Notes under the pieces: model-generated
Told to the model about the DNA's origin: nothing
The model's database searches: none
What the model saw: the letters and a program-made list of their open reading frames with translations, nothing else
Part shown: one piece after another, positions 1 to 7,471 of the stretch
Position numbering within the stretch: position 1 is the first letter of the stretch
How the letters are laid out: each line of letters opens with the position of its first letter
Made by a program: the position numbers and the translations under genes
Assembly: GCF_043641075.1 (NCBI RefSeq)
Contig: NZ_JBHZRC010000014.1
Location: forward strand, 37,047-101,046
Direction: 5' to 3'
From: Bacillus_BD oryzisoli_A
Lineage (GTDB): Bacteria; Bacillota; Bacilli; Bacillales; Cytobacillaceae
DNA: 64,000 bases

Positions 1-297
1 ACGTTCTTTGGCCTTTAGTGCGCGTTCTAAATCGATATGTTCTGCTGTTTCGGCAGCTTGGGCAAGAATCGTTACTTGATCTGGACGAACCTCTAACAAT
101 CCGCCAGTTACTGCTACGAATTCTGTATTACCCCCATTTTTCAGACGAACGGATCCGATTTGTAATGGGGCTACCATTGGGATATGGCCAGGTAAAATTC
201 CCAGCTCTCCACTTTGAGCTTTTGTACTAATCATCTCTACATCTGACTCATACACCGGGCCGTCGGGAGTAACAACACTGACTTTGATCGTCTTCAT
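1..297 (-). CDS. atpC: ATP synthase F1 subunit epsilon (partial)
   Basis: Epsilon subunit of the F1 central stalk, which couples rotation to catalysis and can inhibit ATP hydrolysis. The ATG at 297 opens with MKTIKVSVVTPDGPVYE, typical of the N-terminal beta-sandwich domain, followed by GELGILPGHIPMVAPL, a family hallmark. An AGGAGGG-like ribosome binding site lies just upstream. It is the last gene of the atp operon, starting 22 bases after the atpD stop. The C-terminal helical hairpin lies beyond the window edge, so the gene is incomplete here. Confidence 0.97.
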   Translation of the reverse strand, partial: MKTIKVSVVTPDGPVYESDVEMISTKAQSGELGILPGHIPMVAPLQIGSVRLKNGGNTEFVAVTGGLLEVRPDQVTILAQAAETAEHIDLERALKAKER

Positions 298-319
298 TTT
301 TTACCCTCCTGGTCCGAAA

Positions 320-1732
320 TTATACCTCTACACCCATTTGTTTTGCTTTTTCCACAACTTCTTCAATACGGCCTACTAGACGGAATGCATCCTCTGGTAA
401 GTGATCGTATTTACCTTCAAGGATTTCCTTGAAGCCTTTTACTGTTTCTTTTACAGGAACGTATGAACCTGGTTGTCCTGTAAATTGCTCAGCAACGTGG
501 AAGTTTTGTGATAAGAAGTTTTGGATACGACGCGCACGAGCTACGACAAGCTTATCTTCATCAGAAAGCTCATCCATACCTAACATCGCGATGATATCCT
601 GTAATTCTCTATATTTTTGTAGTGTAGATTGTACTCTACGAGCTATATCATAATGTGCTTCGCCAACAATATCAGGTGACAATGCACGTGAAGTTGAAGC
701 AAGTGGATCCACCGCAGGGTAGATACCCATCTCAGAAAGCTTACGCTCAAGGTTTGTTGTTGCATCTAAGTGAGCGAATGTTGTAGCCGGAGCCGGGTCA
801 GTATAGTCATCGGCAGGTACATAGATTGCTTGAATAGATGTAACAGAACCTTTATTTGTTGAAGTGATACGCTCTTGTAAACGTCCCATTTCAGTAGCAA
901 GTGTCGGCTGGTAACCAACGGCAGATGGCATACGGCCAAGTAACGCAGAAACCTCAGAACCTGCTTGTGTAAAACGGAAGATGTTATCAATGAACAATAA
1001 CACGTCTTGTCCTTGCTCATCACGGAAATATTCAGCCATTGTCAAACCAGTCAAGGCAACACGCATACGTGCACCAGGAGGCTCGTTCATTTGTCCGAAT
1101 ACCATCGCTGTTTGCTTGATAACGCCTGAGTCAGTCATTTCCCAGAAAAGGTCATTTCCTTCACGAGTACGCTCACCAACACCAGCGAATACAGAAATAC
1201 CGCTGTGCTCTTGCGCGATGTTATTGATTAATTCCTGGATAAGTACGGTTTTACCTACACCCGCACCACCGAATAGACCAATTTTCCCCCCTTTGATGTA
1301 TGGAGCAAGAAGGTCTACTACTTTAATACCAGTTTCAAGAATTTCTACTTCAGTTGATAACTCTTCGAATTTAGGTGCTTCTCTGTGAATTGCATCGCGG
1401 CGAGCATCCGCAGGAAGTGGTTCTCCTAAGTCAATCGCCTCACCTAATACGTTAAACACACGACCAAGTGTTACGTTACCTACAGGAACAGAAATCGGTG
1501 CACCTGTATCAACAGCTTCAACGCCGCGAGTTAGTCCATCTGTTGAAGACATCGCAATCGTACGAACTGTATCATCACCTAGGTGAAGAGCAACTTCAAG
1601 TGTTAGGTTGATTTCAACATCTTCATTACGAGATGCGATTCTCAATGCGTTATTGAGCTCTGGAAGCTGACCGCTTTGGAACTTTACGTCAACAACCGGA
1701 CCCATAACTTGAACAACGCGTCCTTTGTTCAT
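320..1732 (-). CDS. atpD: ATP synthase F1 subunit beta
   Basis: Catalytic beta subunit of F1, 470 residues from the chosen start. The Walker A sequence GGAGVGKT, the GERTREGNDL loop and the DELSDEDKL (DELSEED) region are all present. The open frame reaches upstream to 1762, but GGAGGG at 1739-1744 is well spaced for the ATG at 1732 (MNKGRVVQ), which matches the family N-terminus; the adjacent ATG at 1735 is the alternative. Lies between atpG and atpC in the operon. Confidence 0.98.
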   Translation of the reverse strand: MNKGRVVQVMGPVVDVKFQSGQLPELNNALRIASRNEDVEINLTLEVALHLGDDTVRTIAMSSTDGLTRGVEAVDTGAPISVPVGNVTLGRVFNVLGEAIDLGEPLPADARRDAIHREAPKFEELSTEVEILETGIKVVDLLAPYIKGGKIGLFGGAGVGKTVLIQELINNIAQEHSGISVFAGVGERTREGNDLFWEMTDSGVIKQTAMVFGQMNEPPGARMRVALTGLTMAEYFRDEQGQDVLLFIDNIFRFTQAGSEVSALLGRMPSAVGYQPTLATEMGRLQERITSTNKGSVTSIQAIYVPADDYTDPAPATTFAHLDATTNLERKLSEMGIYPAVDPLASTSRALSPDIVGEAHYDIARRVQSTLQKYRELQDIIAMLGMDELSDEDKLVVARARRIQNFLSQNFHVAEQFTGQPGSYVPVKETVKGFKEILEGKYDHLPEDAFRLVGRIEEVVEKAKQMGVEV

Positions 1733-1813
1733 CATTTTCCCTCCTATTGTTCTATGAAACAAAATTTAGGGGGTAGAGCCTTCGACCATCTCTACAACCC
1801 CATTTTATTTTCT

Positions 1814-2674
1814 TTATTCGAGGGCGGCGGCTCCGCCTACGATTTCTGTAATCTCTTGTGTAATCGCAGCCTGACGTGCACGGTTGTAACTCAAACTCAA
1901 GTTATGAATAATATCATTTGCGTTATCCGTCGCACTCTTCATCGCTGTCATACGTGCTGCGTGCTCACTTGCTTTACTGTCAAGTACGGCTCCGTAAATC
2001 AAGCTTTCAGCATATTGCGGCAGCAATACTTCCAGGATTTCTTCTGCAGAAGGCTCAAACTCATAAGAAGTTAGTTTACCTGAATTAGCAGCTAAGTCTC
2101 CGAATGGAAGCAATTTCTTCTCTGTCACATCATACTTGATGGCATTGACGTAGTGACTGTAGTACAGATACAATTCGTCAAATGTACCATCAGCAAACAT
2201 GTTAACAGCATTATTTGTAAAGTCCTTTATATCTGAAAAAGAAGGCTGATCATGAAGACCAACAATATCCAGGATGACATTCATGCCTCTTTTTTTGAAA
2301 AAGTCGCGTCCTACACGGCCAAGTGCAATGATGGAAAACTCATCATTTGACTTGTGACGCTCCTTAATTGTTTGATGGACTTGACGCAAAATATTACTAT
2401 TATAGGATCCGGCTAAGCCACGGTCAGCAGTGATGACAATATAACCTGTCTTCTTAACTGGACGTGATTTTAACATCGGATGATTAGAATCCTTTGCTCC
2501 AAGTGCAACAGAGGTTGTGACCTCCTGAATCTTTTCCATATAAGGTACAAAAGCACGGGCATTTTGTTCTGCACGGTTCATTTTCGCAGCAGATACCATC
2601 TGCATGGCTTTTGTAATTTGACTCATCTTTTTAGTAGAAGTAATACGTGACTTTATGTCGCGTAAAGATGCCAT
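1814..2674 (-). CDS. atpG: ATP synthase F1 subunit gamma
   Basis: Gamma subunit, the rotating central shaft of F1, 286 residues. It starts MASLRDIKSRITSTKKMSQI, the conserved N-terminal helix that enters the alpha3beta3 barrel, and ends with the conserved C-terminal helix (NRARQAAITQEITEIVGGA). A GGTGGTG ribosome binding site precedes the ATG. The spacing to atpA upstream is 58 bases and to atpD downstream about 80 bases, consistent with a single transcript. Confidence 0.98.
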   Translation of the reverse strand: MASLRDIKSRITSTKKMSQITKAMQMVSAAKMNRAEQNARAFVPYMEKIQEVTTSVALGAKDSNHPMLKSRPVKKTGYIVITADRGLAGSYNSNILRQVHQTIKERHKSNDEFSIIALGRVGRDFFKKRGMNVILDIVGLHDQPSFSDIKDFTNNAVNMFADGTFDELYLYYSHYVNAIKYDVTEKKLLPFGDLAANSGKLTSYEFEPSAEEILEVLLPQYAESLIYGAVLDSKASEHAARMTAMKSATDNANDIIHNLSLSYNRARQAAITQEITEIVGGAAALE

Positions 2675-2732
2675 AGGTTTTCACCACCCTTGATACAACC
2701 ATTATGGTTGGCATTTCTAATCGTACGATTTA

Positions 2733-4244
2733 TTACTCAGATACTGCGAATGTCTTTTTGAAATCGTTGATCGCAGATTTCATATCATCGTCAGAAGGTA
2801 GTTCTTTTGTTGTTGCAATATGATCTAAGATTACTTCTTTACGGTTTTGGTCTAACCAAGCTAAGAACTCAGCTTCAAAGCGGCGGATGTCGCCAACTGG
2901 GATATCATCAAGGTGTCCACGTGTTAATGCGTAAAGAATGGCAACCTGCTTTTCAACCTTTAACGGCTTGTTCAAGTCTTGCTTAAGTACCTCAACCGTA
3001 CGCGCACCACGCTCTAGCTTCGCTTTTGTTGCAGCATCAAGGTCTGAACCGAACTGTGCGAATGCTTCAAGCTCACGGTATGAAGCAAGGTCAAGACGAA
3101 GTGTACCAGCAACCTTCTTCATCGCTTTAATCTGTGCAGATCCTCCAACACGGGATACGGATAGACCGGCGTTGATCGCTGGACGTACACCAGAGAAGAA
3201 TAAGTCAGACTGCAAGAAGATTTGTCCGTCTGTGATTGAAATAACGTTTGTTGGAATATAAGCAGAAACGTCCCCTGCTTGTGTTTCGATGAATGGAAGT
3301 GCTGTGATTGAACCAGCGCCTTTTGCATCACTTAATTTTGCCGCACGCTCTAGTAAACGTGAGTGCAGATAGAATACATCCCCTGGATACGCTTCACGAC
3401 CTGGAGGACGACGAAGTAATAATGATAATTCACGGTATGCAGAAGCTTGCTTTGTTAAATCATCATATACGATAAGAACGTGCTTACCGTTTAACATGAA
3501 TTCTTCACCCATCGCAACGCCGGCATACGGTGCAAGATATAGTAATGGAGCTGGTTGTGACGCAGATGCAGTTACAACGATTGTATAATCTAATGCTCCG
3601 TTTTTACGTAATGTTTCAACAACCCCACGGACTGTTGATTCTTTTTGACCAATCGCAACATAGATACAAATCATGTTTTGATCAGCTTGGTTTAAGATTG
3701 TATCAATCGCAACAGATGTTTTACCTGTTTGACGGTCACCGATGATTAACTCACGCTGTCCGCGTCCGATTGGAACAAGAGCGTCGATCGCTTTAATACC
3801 AGTTTGTAATGGCTCATGAACGGATTTACGATCCATTACGCCCGGTGCTAAATATTCGATTGGACGAGTTTTTGTTGTATTGATTGGACCTAATCCATCT
3901 ACAGGTTGTCCGATTGGATTCACGACACGTCCAATTAGTTCTTCACCAACTGGAACCTCCATGATACGGCCTGTACGGCGAACTTCATCGCCTTCACGGA
4001 TATCTGAGTATGGTCCTAAGATAACGATACCGACGTTATTTTCTTCAAGGTTTTGCGCTAAACCCATAACGCCGTTTGAAAATTCAAGAAGCTCTCCAGC
4101 CATGACATTGTCGAGGCCATGAGCACGGGCGATACCGTCACCGACTTGGATAACCGTACCTACATCACTCATTTGAATTTCTGACTGATAATTTTCAATC
4201 TGCTTTTTTATCAGCGCGCTTATTTCTTCAGCTTTGATGCTCAT
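2733..4244 (-). CDS. atpA: ATP synthase F1 subunit alpha
   Basis: Non-catalytic nucleotide-binding alpha subunit of F1, 503 residues. The Walker A motif is GDRQTGKT, and VGRVVNPIGQPVDG and PAINAGLSVSRVGG are family signatures. The open frame extends three codons upstream, but AGGGGTG followed by six bases points to the ATG at 4244 (MSIKAEEISALIK). It starts 23 bases after the atpH stop. Confidence 0.98.
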   Translation of the reverse strand: MSIKAEEISALIKKQIENYQSEIQMSDVGTVIQVGDGIARAHGLDNVMAGELLEFSNGVMGLAQNLEENNVGIVILGPYSDIREGDEVRRTGRIMEVPVGEELIGRVVNPIGQPVDGLGPINTTKTRPIEYLAPGVMDRKSVHEPLQTGIKAIDALVPIGRGQRELIIGDRQTGKTSVAIDTILNQADQNMICIYVAIGQKESTVRGVVETLRKNGALDYTIVVTASASQPAPLLYLAPYAGVAMGEEFMLNGKHVLIVYDDLTKQASAYRELSLLLRRPPGREAYPGDVFYLHSRLLERAAKLSDAKGAGSITALPFIETQAGDVSAYIPTNVISITDGQIFLQSDLFFSGVRPAINAGLSVSRVGGSAQIKAMKKVAGTLRLDLASYRELEAFAQFGSDLDAATKAKLERGARTVEVLKQDLNKPLKVEKQVAILYALTRGHLDDIPVGDIRRFEAEFLAWLDQNRKEVILDHIATTKELPSDDDMKSAINDFKKTFAVSE

Positions 4245-4267
4245 GAGTTTCACCCCTATCTACTTAC

Positions 4268-4804
4268 TTAGCGTAACAATTGACGTTCCAAACGCTCAAG
4301 CTTGCCTTTAAGGCTGCCATCAAAAATACGGTTTCCGATGCGGACTCTCACTCCGCCGAGCAAATTGGAATCAACTTTATTTTCAATACGAAGAGATTTC
4401 TTACCTACTTTAGCTGCAAATGTTGAAGAAAGTGCCTTGCTTTCCTCTTCTGTTAAAAGACGAGTGGAAAAAACTGTTGCTTCCGCAATTCCCTTTTCTT
4501 CATTAGCTAATGTAATAAATTGATCTGCCACTTGAGCAATTTCATCTTCACGATGGCGGTCAATGAGAATTAATAGAGTATTTAGCACATACGGATTCAC
4601 AGCTGAAAAGGACTTCTTAATCAACTGTTCTTTTTCCTGCTTTGAAACCTTAGGTGATTTCAAAACTGTATTTAATCCCGTATTTCCACTTACTACTTCT
4701 CTCACTACACGAAGTTCTTCTTCCATTGGTTCAAGAAGTTTTTTTTCTTTTGCAAGTTGGAAAAGAGCGTACGCATAGCGGTTTGCTACTGCTGAATTAC
4801 TCAT
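4268..4804 (-). CDS. atpH: ATP synthase F1 subunit delta
   Basis: Delta (OSCP-type) subunit, 178 residues, linking the top of F1 to the peripheral b-subunit stalk. The N-terminal helical domain (NRYAYALFQLAKEK) and the C-terminal KVDSNLLGGVRVRIGNRIFD segment are characteristic. Its ATG overlaps the atpF stop codon by four bases (ATGA), indicating translational coupling with atpF. Confidence 0.97.
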   Translation of the reverse strand: MSNSAVANRYAYALFQLAKEKKLLEPMEEELRVVREVVSGNTGLNTVLKSPKVSKQEKEQLIKKSFSAVNPYVLNTLLILIDRHREDEIAQVADQFITLANEEKGIAEATVFSTRLLTEEESKALSSTFAAKVGKKSLRIENKVDSNLLGGVRVRIGNRIFDGSLKGKLERLERQLLR

Positions 4805-5325
4805 CGCTCTTCTCCTATCTGTTGAATGTATTCGTTAATCAATTTTTCTTGATCTTTTTCATTTAATTGCTTTTCAATTACTTTAGAAGCAATTAATACG
4901 GATAAAGAAGCCACTTGCTCGCGGATAGCCGCAACTGCCTGCTCCTTTTGCTGGTTAATCTCAAGCTTCGCATTTTCTTTCAAGCGAATTGCTTCAGCAC
5001 GTGCAGCTGTGATAATTTCTTCACGCTGTACATCGCCTTGCTTTTTCGCACTCTCAACTAACTCTTGAGCTTCTGTACGCGCTTGCTTCAATAATGCACG
5101 CTGCTCTTCTAAAAGTTTCTTGGACTCAACACGACTTTGTTCAGCCGCACTGATTTCACCCGCGATATGGTCTTCACGTTGTTTCATGATTCCCATTAAC
5201 GGACCCCAAGCGAATTTTTTCAATAAAGCCATCAATATAATGAACATAACAAGTTGGAATATAATATCCCCGCTGTTAAAGCCTGCATGTGCAGTCGAAC
5301 CTAATACTAGACCGTTTGTTAACAC
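4801..5325 (-). CDS. atpF: ATP synthase F0 subunit b
   Basis: Subunit b of the peripheral stalk, 174 residues. A single N-terminal membrane segment (IIFQLVMFIILMALLKKF) precedes a long charged coiled coil (MKQREDHIAGEISAAEQ...), which dimerises and contacts delta. The start is GTG at 5325, with GGGAG about ten bases upstream. It overlaps atpH by four bases and is separated from atpE by 181 bases containing a hairpin. Confidence 0.96.
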   Translation of the reverse strand: MLTNGLVLGSTAHAGFNSGDIIFQLVMFIILMALLKKFAWGPLMGIMKQREDHIAGEISAAEQSRVESKKLLEEQRALLKQARTEAQELVESAKKQGDVQREEIITAARAEAIRLKENAKLEINQQKEQAVAAIREQVASLSVLIASKVIEKQLNEKDQEKLINEYIQQIGEER

Positions 5326-5454
5326 CCTCGATTCACTCCCTTCAAGAGTTTAGCACTTCATTACTTTCATTTATAGAAATTCGAATGATTTCCAGATTGA
5401 ATTAACACGTTTTTACATTATTCATGCATTAGTACAAAAAAAAGATAAAGGAAA

Positions 5455-5482
5455 GGCGAAGGTTCTAAAAGATATCTTCGCC
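5455..5482 (-). terminator. Hairpin between atpE and atpF
   Basis: GGCGAAG (5455-5461) pairs with CTTCGCC (5476-5482). Read on the minus strand, the stem is followed by a T-rich stretch ending in eight T residues about 17 bases away. It sits inside the operon after the c-subunit gene, so it could act as a partial terminator or a 3' end stabiliser for atpE mRNA. Its function is inferred. Confidence 0.5.
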
Positions 5483-5506
5483 ATTTTAACCATCGTTCTG
5501 ACTGTA

Positions 5507-5719
5507 TTAGCCACCGATAACCATGAACGCAATAACAACCGCGATGATAGGAATCGCCTCAACTAACGCAACCCCGATGAACATTGTAGTTTGTAACATA
5601 CCTTTTGCTTCTGGCTGACGTGCCATACCTTCAACTGTACGAGATACGATAAGACCGTTACCGATACCGGCACCAAGTGCTGCTAAACCGATTGCTATTG
5701 CTGCTGCTAAAAGACCCAT
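5507..5719 (-). CDS. atpE: ATP synthase F0 subunit c
   Basis: Proteolipid subunit c, 70 residues, two membrane helices forming the rotor ring. Helix 1 has the glycine-rich ALGAGIGNG packing motif, the loop is RQPE, and helix 2 carries the ion-binding glutamate in GVALVEAIPI. An AGGAGG ribosome binding site precedes the ATG. No sodium-specific residue pattern is obvious, so a proton-coupled enzyme is likely. Confidence 0.97.
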   Translation of the reverse strand: MGLLAAAIAIGLAALGAGIGNGLIVSRTVEGMARQPEAKGMLQTTMFIGVALVEAIPIIAVVIAFMVIGG

Positions 5720-5790
5720 TATAAAGTTCCTCCTTAAATTTATGAAAATTGTATTCTTTATTGTCCATAGTATGAACAGGGTATATATTA

Positions 5791-6501
5791 TTAATGGTCT
5801 GAACTAACTTTGTGAGATAGATAAACCATTGTTAACATGGTGAAGATAAATGATTGGATTGCGCCGACAAAGACTGAGAAGCCTTGCCATGCAAGCGTTG
5901 GGATGATAGCTGCGATTGTGCCGCCTACACCTGTTGCCAGACCTCCGGCTAGAAGTCCAAGCAGGATTTCCCCCGCGTAGATATTACCGTAAAGACGAAG
6001 ACCTAACGTTAATGTGTTAGCGAATTCCTCGATAATCTTAATTGGGAACATGAACCAAAACGGTTTGAAAAACTCTTTCCCGTATGCTCCTACTCCCCTT
6101 AACTTAACACCATAATAATGTGATAAACCAATAATCATGGCTGCTAAAGTTAGTGTAACAGTAGGGTCAGCTGTTGGTGATTTCCACCACAGTACTCCGT
6201 CATATGAAATTGAAAACGGCAACCCAAGCATGTTTGATACAAAAATATACATGATGATAGTGATTCCTAATACATGGAACCTACCGCCAGTCTTCCAATC
6301 CATACTACTATTAATAATACCTTTGACAAAATCCATGACCCACTCCATGAAGTTTTGCATGCCAGTCGGCTTCATGGCAAGTCTTCTGGTAGAAAGAACT
6401 GCAATGATAAATACAATAACACTTGCGACTGTAATCATCAATACGTTGGCTAAATTGAAATTTAAGCCTAGAAACTCATACATAGGAGCTTCATGATTCA
6501 T
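5791..6501 (-). CDS. atpB: ATP synthase F0 subunit a
   Basis: Subunit a, 236 residues, a multi-pass membrane protein that forms the proton half-channels next to the c-ring. The essential arginine lies in TLGLRLYGNIYAGE, and ITVASVIVFIIAVLS is one of several hydrophobic helices. GAGAGGTG precedes the ATG at 6501 with good spacing. It starts 24 bases after the atpI stop. Confidence 0.97.
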   Translation of the reverse strand: MNHEAPMYEFLGLNFNLANVLMITVASVIVFIIAVLSTRRLAMKPTGMQNFMEWVMDFVKGIINSSMDWKTGGRFHVLGITIIMYIFVSNMLGLPFSISYDGVLWWKSPTADPTVTLTLAAMIIGLSHYYGVKLRGVGAYGKEFFKPFWFMFPIKIIEEFANTLTLGLRLYGNIYAGEILLGLLAGGLATGVGGTIAAIIPTLAWQGFSVFVGAIQSFIFTMLTMVYLSHKVSSDH

Positions 6502-6525
6502 CTGTTATTCACCTCTCTTCCCCTA

Positions 6526-6900
6526 CTATTTTTGCGATTGAAAAAGCTGTAGAAAACTATCTATCATAATGACAAGATATGATGTCATTAATCCAATAAT
6601 CACAGAAATAAGATGGATATACTCAGGATATTCCACCGCCAGCAATACAGCGAATATGGCTGCTGCCATTCGTGATAGCATTCCGAGCGATCGCATCTTT
6701 CCGCCCTTTTCCATCACTTCGCCAAATTGATCAATCTTTCTTACTAAAAGCCACAAATTAAAAAGGCTCAGGCTTGTACCAAGTATGAGTCCTAAAAAAA
6801 CTGCTTGATAGGAAGTAAAGCCCCATCCCAGCACGTAAATCGCCAACAAATAAACTATGTATTTGCGCTCTCTCATGAACATCGTTTTAAATTGTAGCAT
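6526..6900 (-). CDS. atpI: ATP synthase accessory protein I
   Basis: Small membrane protein of 124 residues with four predicted helices, at the usual position upstream of atpB. AtpI-family proteins aid c-ring assembly or F0 stability; this role is family knowledge. The start codon overlaps the last base of the atpZ stop (TAATG), suggesting translational coupling. Downstream in-frame ATGs at 6882 and 6876 are possible alternatives. Confidence 0.88.
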   Translation of the reverse strand: MLQFKTMFMRERKYIVYLLAIYVLGWGFTSYQAVFLGLILGTSLSLFNLWLLVRKIDQFGEVMEKGGKMRSLGMLSRMAAAIFAVLLAVEYPEYIHLISVIIGLMTSYLVIMIDSFLQLFQSQK

Positions 6901-7124
6901 TATTCATCGTTCTCCCGGTAAAAATGTTGTATCGTGCGGAAAATTGCGACGATTCCTGTTACCAATCCTGCAAGCAAGCCAAGTATTAAAAATAATGGCG
7001 CTGTGCCGATTAGACCATCCAACCATCTTCCCAGGAAAATGCCAACTAAAATGGTGCCGACTAGCTGCGACATTATGGCTGACATTAAGGCAATGGCTTT
7101 GAAAGGGCGACGATTTTGACTCAT
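6900..7124 (-). CDS. atpZ: AtpZ/AtpI family accessory protein
   Basis: First gene of the operon, 74 residues. It contains two hydrophobic helices (SAIMSQLVGTILVGIFLG and LFLILGLLAGLVTGIVAIF) around a short WLDG loop, the AtpZ pattern known from alkaliphilic and other Bacillus species. AtpZ with AtpI has been linked to divalent cation handling or c-ring assembly. The frame is open to 7184, but AAGGAG nine bases before the ATG at 7124 (MSQNRRPF) marks the start. The alternative reading frame over this span has no such support. Confidence 0.85.
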   Translation of the reverse strand: MSQNRRPFKAIALMSAIMSQLVGTILVGIFLGRWLDGLIGTAPLFLILGLLAGLVTGIVAIFRTIQHFYRENDE

Positions 7125-7199
7125 GAACCCAGTCTCCTTCATACCTTCCAAACTTCGACAAATCCATTTCAAAAAAATACACACAAAACCATACTTTTT

Positions 7200-7228
7200 A
7201 TTATAATCTGAGTTTGTGAAAAAACCAA
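7200..7228 (-). promoter_or_regulatory. Sigma-A type promoter of the atp operon
   Basis: Minus-strand -10 TATAAT (7200-7205) with a 17-base spacer and -35 TTGGTT (7223-7228). This predicts a leader of about 70 bases before atpZ. The -35 matches consensus at only three positions. Nothing else was recognised in the remaining AT-rich gap up to 7471. Confidence 0.6.
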
Positions 7229-7471
7229 TAAAGATTTTAAAATAATAAAAGGTAATATTTTGTGAATACTATGTGAATATTCTTGGAGTTGTCGAAAATT
7301 AGACACAATTTTTATTTGAAAACCCTCTCACTATATCCTTAGTTAGGATACAATAGCCATATTTGCCTTGTCAATCGATTTGTAGTGAAAAGTCTGAAAA
7401 TGTCACAATAGCGCGGTTTGCGTTCACATTTTTTTCACATATTCACCGTATTTACTATTGAAATGTTCAAA

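Noticed and set aside
6904..7182. Alternative frame over atpZ
   Set aside because: Lacks a ribosome binding site and hydrophobic pattern; the overlapping atpZ frame has both and fits the operon.
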